DNA from: Botryococcus braunii
Taxonomy: Eukaryota > Chlorophyta > Trebouxiophyceae
DNA length: 64,000 nt
Assembly: GCA_002005505.1 (NCBI GenBank)
Contig: KV908348.1
Span: 456,050-520,049 of the forward strand
Direction of reading: 5' to 3'
In this document: one piece after another, positions 42,770-55,365 of the stretch
How the letters are laid out: each line of letters begins with the position of its first letter
Numbering within the stretch: position 1 is the first letter of the stretch
Position numbers and translations under genes: made by a program
Notes under the pieces: model-generated
Told to the model about the DNA's origin: nothing
The model's input: only the letters and a program-made list of their open reading frames with translations
Databases searched by the model: none

Positions 42770-45656
42770 ATGAGTGGAGTAAAAAAGACAGCCCAATGTT
42801 CAAGGACCCAAACCCAAATGTTTCAAGCTGCAAGTCACGCCCGGCGAGCGGCCAGCTGGCGACCCACAGCGGCCGCAATAAAGAAACTGACCCGACGCAC
42901 AACAAAATATCCCTCCACATCTTCTCGAGCAATGATGGCTTGGTTCAAAAGCCCCTGGAGCCTCTGCAGCAAGGCCAGCGCATCAGCATGCAACCCTTCA
43001 GCACTGGCACGTTCTACCTGCACGTATTGATGTTTCAAAAGAGAAGGCTTGGAAGGGCACAGGCGGGTGTTGACGCGACAGTAAACTCAAGTGCCAAGTG
43101 CCAAGGGCATCAGCATGCAGCCCTCTTTTTCTTCTTCTTTTCCCCAACAATGTGGCCACATCATTGTTGGACAAGGGAACGATTACGGGGTGAGCTCCGA
43201 GGAGCAGAGGGCGCCTGCTCAACTTCATGTCTCGCTTCCGCCCATTGTACCGCATTCGCAGGGAAACGGTCTCCTAGTGTCGACCGGGATGAAGGCGCCT
43301 TCTATTTGAACTGCCGATGACCTGTTATCGTCGATCATGCCCGGTACTTCAAGCCCACAGCAACCGGGACTGTAGAACTGTGCTTGTAGTGATTATTTGA
43401 ACTTGTTTGTTTGGAGTCGATCATCCCACTTTGCTTTCCTTGTAGACTCTCTAACCAGACGACGCCGACAAGCAGGCTATCTCAATCACCGAACCTTGTG
43501 CGTCGGTTGGTGTCACAAGAAATCGATATTTATTGCAAGGTATAATAATCAACATAATTATCACCCACGTCATCTTCAAAAAATAAAAAATTTGCGTAGA
43601 TATCTCGAACGAGTTGCATTAGGGCACACTGCAAGAATAGATAATCAATGGATGATTTCAAATGGCCAAGGTGTTTTCTCATTAGAAATTCAACATAGTG
43701 ATTATTTTATTAATCGAATAAAATATTCTAGTTTTAAAGTGTTGTCAATGTTCGTCTAAAACCTACTTTTACACCAACGGCCTCAGCTGATGTGTATTGT
43801 CGACTTACTTTGGAAGTAGGAACAACGTGTTCTACCCTAGTAATCGTTACTCCCAATATCCCTACCAGCAATGCGCTCGACCCTTTTATAGATAACAAGT
43901 GGGAGCGCTCCGCTTGTGATCTCATCGATGAATCCTCCAGTGAAATTTTCTGTTTGAATATCTACTGGAGAAAGCAGTAGTCCAAAAACAATATACTCTT
44001 GAGAAGCTTTATTTGGTTACCAACAGGTGTAGCTTGATATTACCGAAATGCGCAGCAGGGTTATTGTAGCCATCCTGCTCGGAACAGTCTTCCTGTGTCA
44101 GATTAGACATTCGGTGAGTTCCGTCTCCTATGTTCAAAATAGGTACATGTAGATAAATTTTACAGTACGGTGCATCATTTGGAAACGAAATGCACTAAAA
44201 CTAGTCAGAAAATTCATGAGTGGAGGATAAAAGACAGCCCAATGTTCAAGGAGCCAAACCCAAATGTTTCAAGCTGCAAGTCACGCCCGGCGAGCGGCCA
44301 GCTGGCGACCCACAGCGGCCGCAATAAAGAAACTGACCCGATGCACAACAAAATATCCCTCCACATCTTCTCGAGCAATGATGGCTTGGTTCAAAAGCCC
44401 CTGGAGCCTCTGCAGCAAGGCCAGCGCATCAGCATGCAACCCTTCAGCACTAGTACGTTCTACCTGCACGTATCGATGTTTCAAAAGAGAAGGCTTGGAA
44501 GGGCACAGGCGGGTGTTGACGCGACAGTAAACTTAAGGGCCAAGTGCCAAGTGCATCAGCATGCAGCCCTCTTGTTCTTCTTCTTTTCCCCAACAATGTG
44601 GCCACATCATTGTTGGACAAGGGAACGATTACGGGGTGAGCTCCGAGGAGCAGAGGGCGCCTGCTCAACTTCATGTCTCGCTTCCGCCCATTGTACTGCA
44701 TTCGCAGGGAAACGGTCTCCTAGTGTCGACCGGGATGAAGGCGCCTTCTATTTGAACTGCCGATGACCTGTTATCGTCGATCATGCCCGGTACTTCAAGC
44801 CCACAGCAACCGGGACTGTAGAACTGTGCTTGTAGTGATTATTTGAACTTGTTTGTTTGGAGTCAATCATCCCACTTTGCTTTCCTTGTAGACTCTCTAA
44901 CCAGACGACGCCGACAAGCAGGCTATCTGAATCACCGAACCTTGTGCGTCGGTTGGTGTCACAAGAAATCGATATTGATTGCAAGGTATAAAAATTGACA
45001 TTATAATCGCCCACTTTACCTGTAAAAAATGAAAATTTGCGTAGATGCCTCGAACGAGTTGCAGTAGGGCACCACTGCAAGAATAGATCATCAAAGGATG
45101 ATTTCAATTGGCTAAGGTGTTTTCTCATTAGAAAATTCATCATAGTCATTATTATTTTAACCGTATAAATTATTCTAGCTTCAAAGTTATCAACAATGTT
45201 CGTTTAAAACCTACTTTTACACCAACGGCCTCAGCTGATGTGTATTGTCGACTTACTTTAGAAGTAGGAACACCGTGTTCTACCCTAGTAATCGTTACTC
45301 CCAGAATCCCTACAAGCAATGCGCCCGACCCTTTTATAGATAACAAGTGGGAGCGCTCCGCTTGTGATCTCATTGATGAATCCTCCAGTGAAAACTTTGA
45401 ATATCTACTGGAGAAAGTAGTAGTCCAAAAACAATATCCTCCTGAGAAGCTTCATTTGGTTACCTACAGGTGCAGCTTGATATTACCGAAATGCGCAGCA
45501 GGGTTATTGTAGCCCTCCTGCTCGGAACAGTCTTCATGTGTCAGATTAGACATTCGGTGAGTTCCGTCTCCTATATTCAAGCTAGGTACATGTAGATAAA
45601 TTTTACAGTACGGTGCATCATTTGGAAACGAAATGCACTAAAACTAGTCAGAAAAT
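42770..45656. repeat. 1.44-kb tandem duplication
   Basis: Two head-to-tail units of about 1,445 bp (about 42770-44214 and 44215-45656) share an offset of 1,445 bp with scattered substitutions and small indels. Each unit has a GC-rich first half containing CAGCGGCCGC and an AT-rich part (43540-43760 in unit 1). The AT-rich part can encode a stretch with NLRRYLERVALGHTARIDN in unit 1 but is broken in unit 2. No known family is recognised. Confidence 0.75.
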
Positions 45657-46006
45657 ACGGAGTAACTGGTTTGAAGCACTGATCAAGAGACCGTCATACA
45701 GACAGTGTACAATGTGGTTTTCTGCTACAAATTAAACACATTCATCTCAAACATCCTTGATCTGAAAGCAAATTAAAAGCTGAAATGTTCTGTGAAGAGT
45801 TGTAATAAGGTGATCTGCCGCCTGGGCTCCAACTATAAGAACGTGCTTAAAGAATGCTCATTGATGGGGACGAGTTAAGAACTGAAAATGTCCTTCGAAA
45901 CAATCAGTGCAGCAAGGAATTTTTTATCCTGAGATATTGGTGTTTGAACCTACCTTCGGACCTATGTACCCCTCATCTCATCTCTCTGGGGCGCGGGCCA
46001 ACATGT

Positions 46007-46037
46007 AAACACACACACACACACACACACACACTCA

Positions 46038-46078
<41 letters not shown>

Positions 46079-46128
46079 CCCCACACACACACACACACAC
46101 ACACACATAAACTCACACACACACGTAC
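46007..46128. repeat. CA microsatellite, interrupted
   Basis: CA repeats broken by a short CT tract and a C run. Confidence 0.95.
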
Positions 46129-46472
46129 ACCTTTTCTAAAAAAAACAGATATGATTTCCACCTACATATAACCTTTAGTCCGCTATAAATAAATGTCTTT
46201 TGGATGCAGGTGTGTTATATTAACAATCGGGGGTATTTCCAATCTGTTGAACTCTAAATGCCGGTGCAGCATTAAATACCCTAACGGATGTCAGGTCTTG
46301 ATTTGCTTCCTTGCTGATTATATTTCCTCTTGTCAATCTTTAAAAGAGGTAAAACCCCTTCGAAAGGGTATTGGACAACTCGCAATTCCCCCTTTCGAGC
46401 TTGACTAAACCAAAACATTTTATACATTGGAATTAGTGCTCTGGGCTAGGCTGCTTTGTACTTGAGGTTAGC

Positions 46473-46953
<481 letters not shown>

Positions 46954-47026
46954 TTTCCCACAGGCTACGAACTGACGCTGCCGTCGTGCCATCACTGCAG
47001 GTGACGCCGCAAGCAGAAATGCTTGA
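46954..47026 (+). repeat. Copia-2 3' LTR, second part
   Basis: TTTCCCACAGG through GCTTGA matches the last 73 bp of the 5' LTR (ending at 34919) and is followed by the target duplication GTGAA. Confidence 0.88.
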
Positions 47027-47031
47027 GTGAA

Positions 47032-47696
47032 CTGTGCTCAAACAAAAGCTTGCAGAAGTGGACGAAACACGACCAAGCAAACGGCACAGGAGTCTGATAA
47101 GGGCACTCAGAACTGACTGGCCTGTAAGAGCACTTCCTATTTATACTAACAATGGAGAGTACATATTTATTAGCCTCCTGACAGGTTTGCAACTCCAGAT
47201 CTGAAAAGCGTACGGGCACGATCAAGTTTGCATGCCTCAGTACCATGCACTGGAATTTCAATGTACCTCTATGATTCGACATGGTCGTCGATGAACAGTA
47301 CGGATCTCGATCGAAGATAGTCTCGAATCTAAGTGACTCGGAACGTTAACTCACGACCGATACAAGTCTCGGATCAAACACCAAGGACCGCAGAACTAAA
47401 GTCTAATGACCAAGGGGATCCGAAATGAGTATATCTTACTAGAAAGCTTAGCAGAAAACATGCCGAAATTGTTCCATGGCCCCTATAAATCACTATGAGT
47501 GTCATTTACCCTTAAAGTACCACACAGTACAAATACACCCAAGTGCAAAATAACTGTACCTTATTGTTTATGAGTATTATAAGTCTTATAAAGCCTTGAA
47601 ATGAATTGATGTGGCTCACAAACATGCTAATATGAAATGACCCAACATGTTGCACAAATACCTAAGGTATACATGTTAGTGTCCATTTTTCTAACA
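47032..47696 (-). repeat. Copia-4 5' LTR, 5' part
   Basis: Read on the minus strand it starts TGTTAGAAAAATGGACAC and aligns with the first three quarters of the Copia-3 LTR. It continues at 34040 once Copia-2 is removed. Confidence 0.88.
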
Positions 47697-48589
47697 AAAT
47701 CACATGGTTACGGATAGGCTTCACTCTTAATGGTGAAGCACATGGTTATCGGACTCCGATTAACGGACCCGAGACGGGTCACCCGGGCCGGGGTCCTGGA
47801 CCTACGAAGGGGCACCCTGCGCCCCATGGCGGCTAGGGCCGGGGGCCGCCGTGGCAGAGCCGCCGTGATGACTCACCGCTTGCTTGACGTGAGTTGCGTC
47901 CAATCGACGGTTGTGCTGGAATTGGGGTCTCCTGAATCAGAAGACTTTCAGATCCTTTTCCACCAACTTCTTTCAATTTCACCGGGAATACTCAAGGTGC
48001 ACTTGCCGTTGACCATCAGTGATAACCTTATTTGAGTGTTTCTTACCACAAGGAAACAACAGGAGACTCCCTGACTGGATATCGTTGTGTATCGGTTTTT
48101 TAATAAGCAGATTTCTATTAGGAGCCTGATGGGGTTTTGCTTTGAACACATGTGGGTCCTCAAGTAGCCGATTGCGTCCCGCAACCTGATGACGAAGGTG
48201 GAAGCCTTTCCGAGACGTGCAGCATGCCTCGTCATCGAATAAACAAAGCTGTACACGGCAGAAATTCTGCATGGTATGTCCTCGTTACTGTTGAAAACAA
48301 GCTCCTTTGGGGTGTCGTGCCATGGTTCCTCCGTATTGGCGGCTGCCCTTCAATCCCTTCAATTTTCCTTCTGCCAGCCAGATCAAGTATTAGATCAGCG
48401 ATCCGGCTGTTTTTAATATTTTTATCTGAAAATTATGTGTATCTTGGTAGTTACCTGTTTCTTTCTCGGGCAGCATTTGATGCGAAATGGATAGATGTTT
48501 TCCCTGTGTCCAGGACAAACCCCGTGTTATTCACTCTGCAATTCTTTCCAGCCCTGCCAGTTGGATATGTTTAGTCTTCACAGGGTGTG

Positions 48590-48653
<64 letters not shown>

Positions 48654-48657
48654 ACAC

Positions 48658-48744
<87 letters not shown>

Positions 48745-49047
48745 ATGCCGGGGGGGGGAGAAGAGGGAGAGGGACAGACATAGAGAAGGTGGGGGCATGG
48801 GCGAGAGAAGGAAGGCGGAAGATAGAAGAAGGACGGCCTGAGGGAGGGAGGGAGGGAGGGAGGGAAAGATATAGAGAGGAGGCAAGGAAGGGAGAAAAAG
48901 GGAGAGAGCACGTGAAGGAAGGCTGAGAGAGAGTTTTTGGTGGCATTGTTCTTCGGGGAGTCATGTGGTGCCTGAACGCACTGTTGGAATCAGATCAAAT
49001 AGTGGTCGAGCACACCCTGCGTTTAAAAGATTGTCTTGGGAACCCAG
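47697..49047 (+). other. Flank upstream of the ankyrin-like gene, with CA microsatellite
   Basis: A GC-rich stretch (47760-47900) has an open frame with no recognised family. A pure CA tract spans 48591-48743 with two interruptions, followed by a purine-rich GGGA array (48840-48866). An upstream exon of the following gene should lie here, but I cannot place it. Confidence 0.4.
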
Positions 49048-50993
49048 GGCTGTGCGGATCATGTGGATGCAGCCCTGGCAGGCCACGTGCGCTGTCTTGC
49101 CCAGCTCTGTGAGAAGGGACTGTTTCTTCCCCTGAACAGCCCAGACTGGCAATCAGCTGGTGAAGCGAGAAAGTGTCAAGCGTTTGAAGCAGCGATAGCA
49201 GGCTGCAGCAGCGGCCGCGCAGCCGTACTCGCATGGATTTTTTCTTCTGGATGGCCGTCCAACATCAAGGCAATATGGTGCTGGCACACGCGAGACCTTT
49301 GGGAGCAGCACGAGGACCTTAAGAAGGCGTTTCCTGGGTTGAAAATCGACACTGAGCCCTTCGTCCTTGAGTACAAACTGTATTGCTGTGCGGTGCAGCA
49401 ACCGACACCGTCGTGCTTGACGGCGCTCCTCGATGCGGGGTGTCGCTCCGAATGGATCTGCCGCATTGCGGCAAAACGAGGATGCCCCTGTGACTTGTGG
49501 GTCTGGGAGTTTGCTGCCAGCACCGGCAACCATGCAGTCCTTGAGTTGCTGGAATCTAGTACAGCCATGCGCCGCCTGGCAAACAGGGTCTCTGATAGAG
49601 GTCAATTTTCGATGGAGCGGTTGACCCGTATTGCTGCAGCAAATGGCCATTGGGAGTGCCTTCAAATTCTGAAGAGGTAAGATCAAGGGCTTGGAATCTT
49701 ACAACGACTTTTCTGCAGGAACTCAAGACTTTCCGGTCTGGAATCTTATAAACGCAGGGCTCCGACCTCTTTCCACAGGTATTCCGTCCAAGACCCACGA
49801 GCAATGAGGAACACAATTACGCAAGCTACCAGTTTGTGCACTCGCATATCTCGCACACAGACAGTATGACAGACAGACAGACGGCATGGGCATAGGCATG
49901 TGGAATAATAAATAAAAAGTAATCAATGTCGGGGGTTCCACAGGGCTGGCTGTAAGAAATGGTCGCGGGCCGCTGAGGGTGCAGCTCTTTCAGGCCAGCT
50001 GCAAATCGTCCAAAATCTGTTTGACCTGGATCGGAGTCTCTTGCAGCGTCCCGACTTGTTCAATGCTGCAGCCCAGGGTGGAAGCCTCGCCTGCTTGGAC
50101 TTCCTGGAGCGGGCTGGCTGCGCGTGGGACAGATGTGCGGCAACATGCTCGGCAGCAAGCTCCGGGAGCTCAGAGGCCCTCCGCTACTGCCTCCAGCGGA
50201 GCGGTGAGCAGCTTGGGGAAGGGGACTGGGATTATGCCATGGACGTGGCAGTCAGGGCCGGAAGCCTTGACTGCATGCAGGCTCTGTATGACTACGGGTA
50301 CCAATTCCGAGGTCCAGTGAGTTATCGGCACCCCGCATACCATGCAATCCGGCACAAACGTTTGGCGTGCGCTCATCTTGCAGTACAACTCAGCGGTCCA
50401 CCACAGATTGGAGAAAGGCTCGTTAGGTGGGCTGCCTTGGGGGGAAAGGAGCTGCTTCAGTTGGTGCACGGGCTTGGGGGTACAGTGGACAGTGGCATAG
50501 CACAGATGGCAGCATTTGCAGGGCAAGCCGGTGCCTTGCGGTACGCACTCCAGCATGGTGCCCCTTTGTCGATGGATACATTTGGAGCTGCTTTAAAGGA
50601 GGGGTCTGTGGAGTGCGTCAAATGCGCATTTGAGCACGGCCTCGATGTCGGCTTCCCCGCAGATTACCGTCGACTTCCAAGACAGTTTTTCTTCCTATTG
50701 GAGCATGTCAAGCCGTGCTTTAGCTGCGGTATGTCTGCGAGGTGATGCGTCCCCCGTGGGTCCAGCGATTTCTGACCCATGCGGCTCGCACCCTTGCCCA
50801 TTCAAAGTTGAAGGGAGGAGAGGATGGGTGGAAGATGTGCCTTTACATGGCCAAGCGGATGGAGCGCCCCTTGCCACGGCCGCTGGATAAGCTGGTCCGA
50901 GTGAGGAGGGAGAGGTCTGCAGCGTTTGCGGGGGTCTTTTCTAAAGCGAAGAAGCTGGCCCGAGCTGGGGGCCCCGCGCCGTTGCTGGCATAG
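49048..50993 (+). CDS. Ankyrin-like repeat protein gene, spliced, partial
   Basis: Exon 49048-49676 ends with donor AG/GTAAGA and joins in phase to 49944 (acceptor CCACAG). The protein consists of degenerate repeats of about 30 residues, for example AAANGHWECLQILKR-AGC, NAAAQGGSLACLDFLERAGC and DVAVRAGSLDCMQALYDYGY. These resemble the ankyrin-type repeats expanded in many algae and protists. They act in protein binding, and no enzyme domain is seen. There is no in-frame Met near the start, so a 5' exon is missing. Near 50707-50765 the frame must change, by a small intron or a frameshift, to reach a credible C-terminus containing KMCLYMAKRMERPLP and RRERSAAFAGVFSKAKKL, ending at 50993. Confidence 0.65.
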
Positions 50994-52783
50994 TGGGGTG
51001 CCATGGACACTCTGCCCTCCGAGTTGCGGGAGCGCATTGCCTTTGAGGCGCACCTGATCTGCCCTGTGACGCAGTTGGGGCCTTTGTAGGCCTCCGGGCC
51101 ACACCCGGCCCCTTTCAAGATAAATTCTAGAGAAGTTGTAGGTGTCAAACAATTTGCGTTGTTTTTTAGTTTTCTTTTTTTAAATTTCTTCATTTTTCTT
51201 TTCCAGACGAAACTGGTAGGGTACAACGTTCCATATAAGTTGTATCTGGGCTAATAAGGACGCTCAACAATCGACGCACATATCAATTTTTGTCATTTTC
51301 CCCCTTTATTTTTCGTGGGAATTATTTGCTTTGCTTGGGTCTGTGTGTCACCCAGATAGTTGTAATGGTCTGCAATTGGATGCATACCTAAGCACTTCGG
51401 GCTAAGCGTGTTGTCGGTTCACCCTGGGATGGTTCCCTTGTGACACAGAAGCTGGCGGCAATGTTAGGAGGGGTGGAAGACACAGTCAGTCCACCAGGGT
51501 ACCACAGGTGAACATGTTTCCGCCACCTAATCTTTGAACTGCTCAGCTGCCAGACTCCGGTCACCCCTCATCCGGATCTGGGCGCTCGGACAGCACACAC
51601 CCGCCGCCTTCCACATTAGTCATGAAAGAAGCCATGGTCTATTTGAGCATTTTACCATATTAAGAATGTTTTGGACATGGAGTGGACGCGGCATCAAGGA
51701 AATGCTTCATGTATACATGTTAAGTAACGTTTGACGCCATTGATGCCCTGCACTTGGTCAAACGCCCGGGCGTGACTTTTATCTCTTATAAAATTTCGAG
51801 CTCTTCCTCGTACCCATGGGGTCTATGATGTGGATGATATTGCTGTAACCTTGTTTATTTGGCATTGATGCGTTCCATGCGACTTTGGATTTGCACGGTG
51901 GTCCCAAGCACATGTGTGCGTGGAGGGTTAAGGGATGAATTGTTTGGAGCTGCAAGCTTTTTTGTGAGTCGACGAGCAAGCGGACGTGAGGGAGGGGGTC
52001 GGGGGGTGGTGGCTGGCTAGCAAGAGGGATGGTGAACGTAGAAAACGCGGTGGCCCATGAGGAAGGAAAAAAATAGTGAAGAGAAGGTGGGAGGCGGGTC
52101 TGAAGCAAGCGACTCTCACCCTTTCTGATATTGAATAGGCGTCTCATCCTGAGCGGGCGGGCCGCCGTCGGCGGCGCGTAGGTAGGACTCCGCATTGTTG
52201 ACAATATACCGTATTGTACGGGGGGTGTTACCCCTTCCGTTACGCTAGGGGAACTGTTCGAAGTTCGAAGTAGACGACCGTTTGCTTTGACAGCCGGAGA
52301 GCATGTGAAACAGAGACTCCCCATTTAAAACGAAGGCCCTGGGAAGAAGTTAACATATGCAGAGGAGGCCATATCAAGAAATGTCCTTTACCATTGTTCG
52401 GCTGAACTCCTGCCCTCGACTCGACGGTGGCAGTGGACAGCCGGGGTGAGGGGTCCCTTGCAAGGAGAGAAACACCGTAACCTGCAGGTTTGAGCACTAC
52501 CTCATCAAAGTGCAATATGCTTTTACGTTTTTTGAGCTTTCTTTCCCGGCGGGCGGTGCGCTTCTGCAAGGATATACTTCGCACAGATCTACGGTCTACT
52601 GTCTTCAGGCGTCCTCAACCGATAGTTATTGTTGCCACAGTGTAAGGTTTGCGGTTGCGTACTGAACTTCAAGATTTGGACTGCACATACATATGACGCC
52701 TTCCGCTACATTTGCCTACCATATATGCTTTTGCGGTTCAAGCTAGTCTTTTCCTTCGCGAACGATATGGTATGCTCTTTCAG
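50994..52783. other. Intergenic or intronic region without a supported gene
   Basis: No convincing coding sequence is seen. A long minus-strand open stretch (51779-52324) lacks any recognisable pattern. The exons preceding 52784 of the next gene may lie within it. Confidence 0.4.
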
Positions 52784-55365
52784 GGTTCCGGCGTATATCA
52801 CCTTGCAACGAATGTGGCTTTTTTGGCCACTGAAGTGGTGCTTTGGAGCAAAGAGGCAAGCTGATAAGGCAGAAGGGGATAATGGCACTGTGGTTATAGT
52901 AGTGGACACACGTACAAATGCCGAGAATGACTTGAGGCAGCAGCTGCGAGCAAATGATTCCCTGAACCAGCACTATGAGGCTAGGTTCCCAGAAGAGGTG
53001 AGGGCTCATGATTTTGAACAAGGGCCGTAAAATCAAGCACAGCAGTAATATTAGGAACCACATTGTTGACTTCAGTGGTTCCTGCTATTACTGCTGTGGT
53101 TGCCAGAATTATAAGTTAAAAGGTGATGTGTGCTGTCACCCTGTCCAGTCACTAAAATCTGACTGTTTAGTATATCTGCTGTAGGGAGAGCCTGAGGTGC
53201 CACAGCCTAACTTTGAGGGAGCTGATGAGGGACCCCGTGAATTGGCAGGTACTGTTCTCTGTCTGCATCCTCCTCCCCTTTTCCAGGGTCAATGGGTGAA
53301 CACATCCATTCTTTGAGAGGAGCGAGGGTGTTATCAATGAGATACTAGCAAATTAAAATGAACCACCTTTTCATTTTGTATGGTCGGCTGCCAGTCTTGT
53401 GAACGCTGCCTACCTGTCCCTTGTGTCTTTGATGCAAAGCGCATAGGGAAAATTCTGCTAGAAATTTCATGCTTCACCTTCCAGGTTGATCCCACCATGA
53501 CTTCTGAGACCCAGCAGAGATTCACGCTTACTTCAGCCTGCTCTATTCAACAACACCAGTGACTCATTGTTCTTTCCAAAGTTGCAACAATCTGTGTTTG
53601 ATGCCTCTTGTGACAGATCAGTCTATATGCCGCGGCCCGGTCATGCAGGTTTCGATGAGGCTCCATTTCCTACGCCACCCAATCTCAATGTCCCTACACC
53701 TGTCATTGGCCAGCGGAGGCCGCGCCGCTCAACGCCACATAGCACGAGTCCTTCTACAGGCGTGTCTTGTGCCCTTCCCATCAATTCCTTGTTTGTAGTA
53801 TTGTCCCAGTAGTGCAGCAAATTGGAAAGTATGTGGATATGCATGGATTCGTCGGAATGCTTATGCATGAAACTGCCTTTGGCTCGTAGCAAAAGCTAAG
53901 ACAACAGTTTATTATGTTCCTTGCCTTCGAGCTTTCTCGTCATTGAAATTGCCAAGTCTGGTCACTTGCATCACAGCCATGGCCAACTCCTCTCCCTCAA
54001 CAGATTAACGATGACTTCAAACTGTGGACTGTCTGAAACGAGCAAATAGCCAGTGCGGTAGTGAAAAGGTAGATAATGGCGTCGCAATATTCTGACAGGG
54101 TAAGATCATTCTGTGTGTGTGTGCTGCTGGCCCCTCCACCCCACCGGGGGGGGGGGGGGTACGAATTTAATAGGACGTGAAGCTTGAAAATCGCCAGTAC
54201 TCAGTGTTAAGTTGGCAACCAAATTGGATGTGGGCCTCATACAGGTGCAAAGACTGCGGGCCGTAAGCGCTCAAACCCAGATACTGGAACAAGGCCAATG
54301 CCTTACGCAAGGGCCCTGACAGTACAAATCCCGTCAGGTGCTAGTCCCGCTAGCGATGCCAGGTCAACACCTCACAGCAGGCCCACACCATCCCCGCTGC
54401 CCCTCCTCACGCCAGCAGTCCCGACGCCACCAAAGGCCACCTTTATCGACTCCAGGGGAACCAGACCGGAAGAGACTCCCACCAGCACAGTCGTTGGTGA
54501 CAGCGAAAAGCAGGGTGGCACCGATGTTGGCACGTCCAGCAAGATAAGCAGCGTGTCATGGGGCGCCTGGGGAGAATGGGATCTTCGATCACCGTCGTCC
54601 GATGTGCCGCGCACCCCCGTGCCCCACCTATCTTCTGGGGCTTCCCCTATGGCCCTGGGAGCACCAGCTGAGGAGCAAGTGCTGCGCCGCCGAAACACGC
54701 CCTTTGATTTGAGGTGAGGGGACTATCAAGAAGGGATCTGCTCTGGGTGAGATTGTGGGTGGATGTGTCCTTTGCGCCTGATGTGTCTGGTGGGTGCTTG
54801 TCCTAGAGCAGGTATGAGATGAAAGAAATGACGTAGTCAAATGACACCTCTGACGTTTAGAGCAGGTGTAGAGCTGAGACGAGATGAAACTAGATAGTAT
54901 GAATCCTGTTATCAAGGTGGCAGTGGCTTTACAAGGGATGACCTAGACAATACCACACGACATTCTAGAGACGGGTATGGCTTCGAGAGGATGACATAGA
55001 CAGTAACACCCATCTGACGTCATAGAGGCGGGTATGGCTTAGAGGGGATGACATAGACAATAACACCCCTCTGACGTTCTAGAGGCAGGTATGGCTTAGA
55101 GGGAATGACCTAGACAATAACACCCTTCAACCTTGGGTGGAACAGAGTCGATCGGGAGCTGCGCAAGGCCGGGCACCCACACAGGAAGTCGAAGTCCCCT
55201 GATAAGTGGAAGGCCAAGGGCAATTCAGGTCCAGGGAAGCCAAGGACCCAGAAGGAAAATGTTGCAGCCGCATATGCAACCCCTGAAGCCAACCAGAAAT
55301 CCGCTGATCCCAACAAATCCCTCCTCCAGGTGATTTGGCCTATCCTACATGGTGATTTCGACTGA
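52784..55365 (+). CDS. Spliced unknown gene, Pro/Ser/Arg-rich
   Basis: Supported exons are 52784-52997 (with VVIVVDTRTNAENDLRQQL), 53185-53248, about 53537-53760 (with LQQSVFDASCDRSVYMPRPG), 54245-54713, and 55146-55365 ending in a stop. Donors and acceptors are GT-AG. The junctions 52997/53185 and 54713/55146 join in phase. The link from 53248 to 53537 does not, so an exon or site is wrong or missing there. The later exons are rich in Pro, Ser, Arg and Lys (STPHS occurs twice; HRKSKSPDKWKAKG), typical of a disordered protein. The family is unknown. AATAAA follows the stop at about 55379. Confidence 0.5.
54840..55130. repeat. Intronic minisatellite, unit about 57 bp
   Basis: Units with the core GGTATGGCTTAGAGG, GATGACATAGACAATAACAC and CTCTGACGTTCTAGAGGC occur three to four times, with a more diverged copy at the left. 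They lie in the last intron (54714-55145) of the unknown gene. Confidence 0.8.

Noticed and set aside
42541..43320. Plus-strand open stretch of 259 codons overlapping the 1.44-kb tandem repeat
   Set aside because: Both strands are open over parts of it, the composition is unremarkable and unit 2 has a different start. No family is recognised.
48487..48964. Open frames of His-Thr or Cys-Val repeats, also at 59918-60432 and 63346-63987
   Set aside because: They are CA/GT microsatellites read as codons, with no flanking domain or splice structure.
51779..52324. Minus-strand open stretch of 181 codons
   Set aside because: It has no domain, no plausible homology pattern and no splice support. 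Length alone is not enough.
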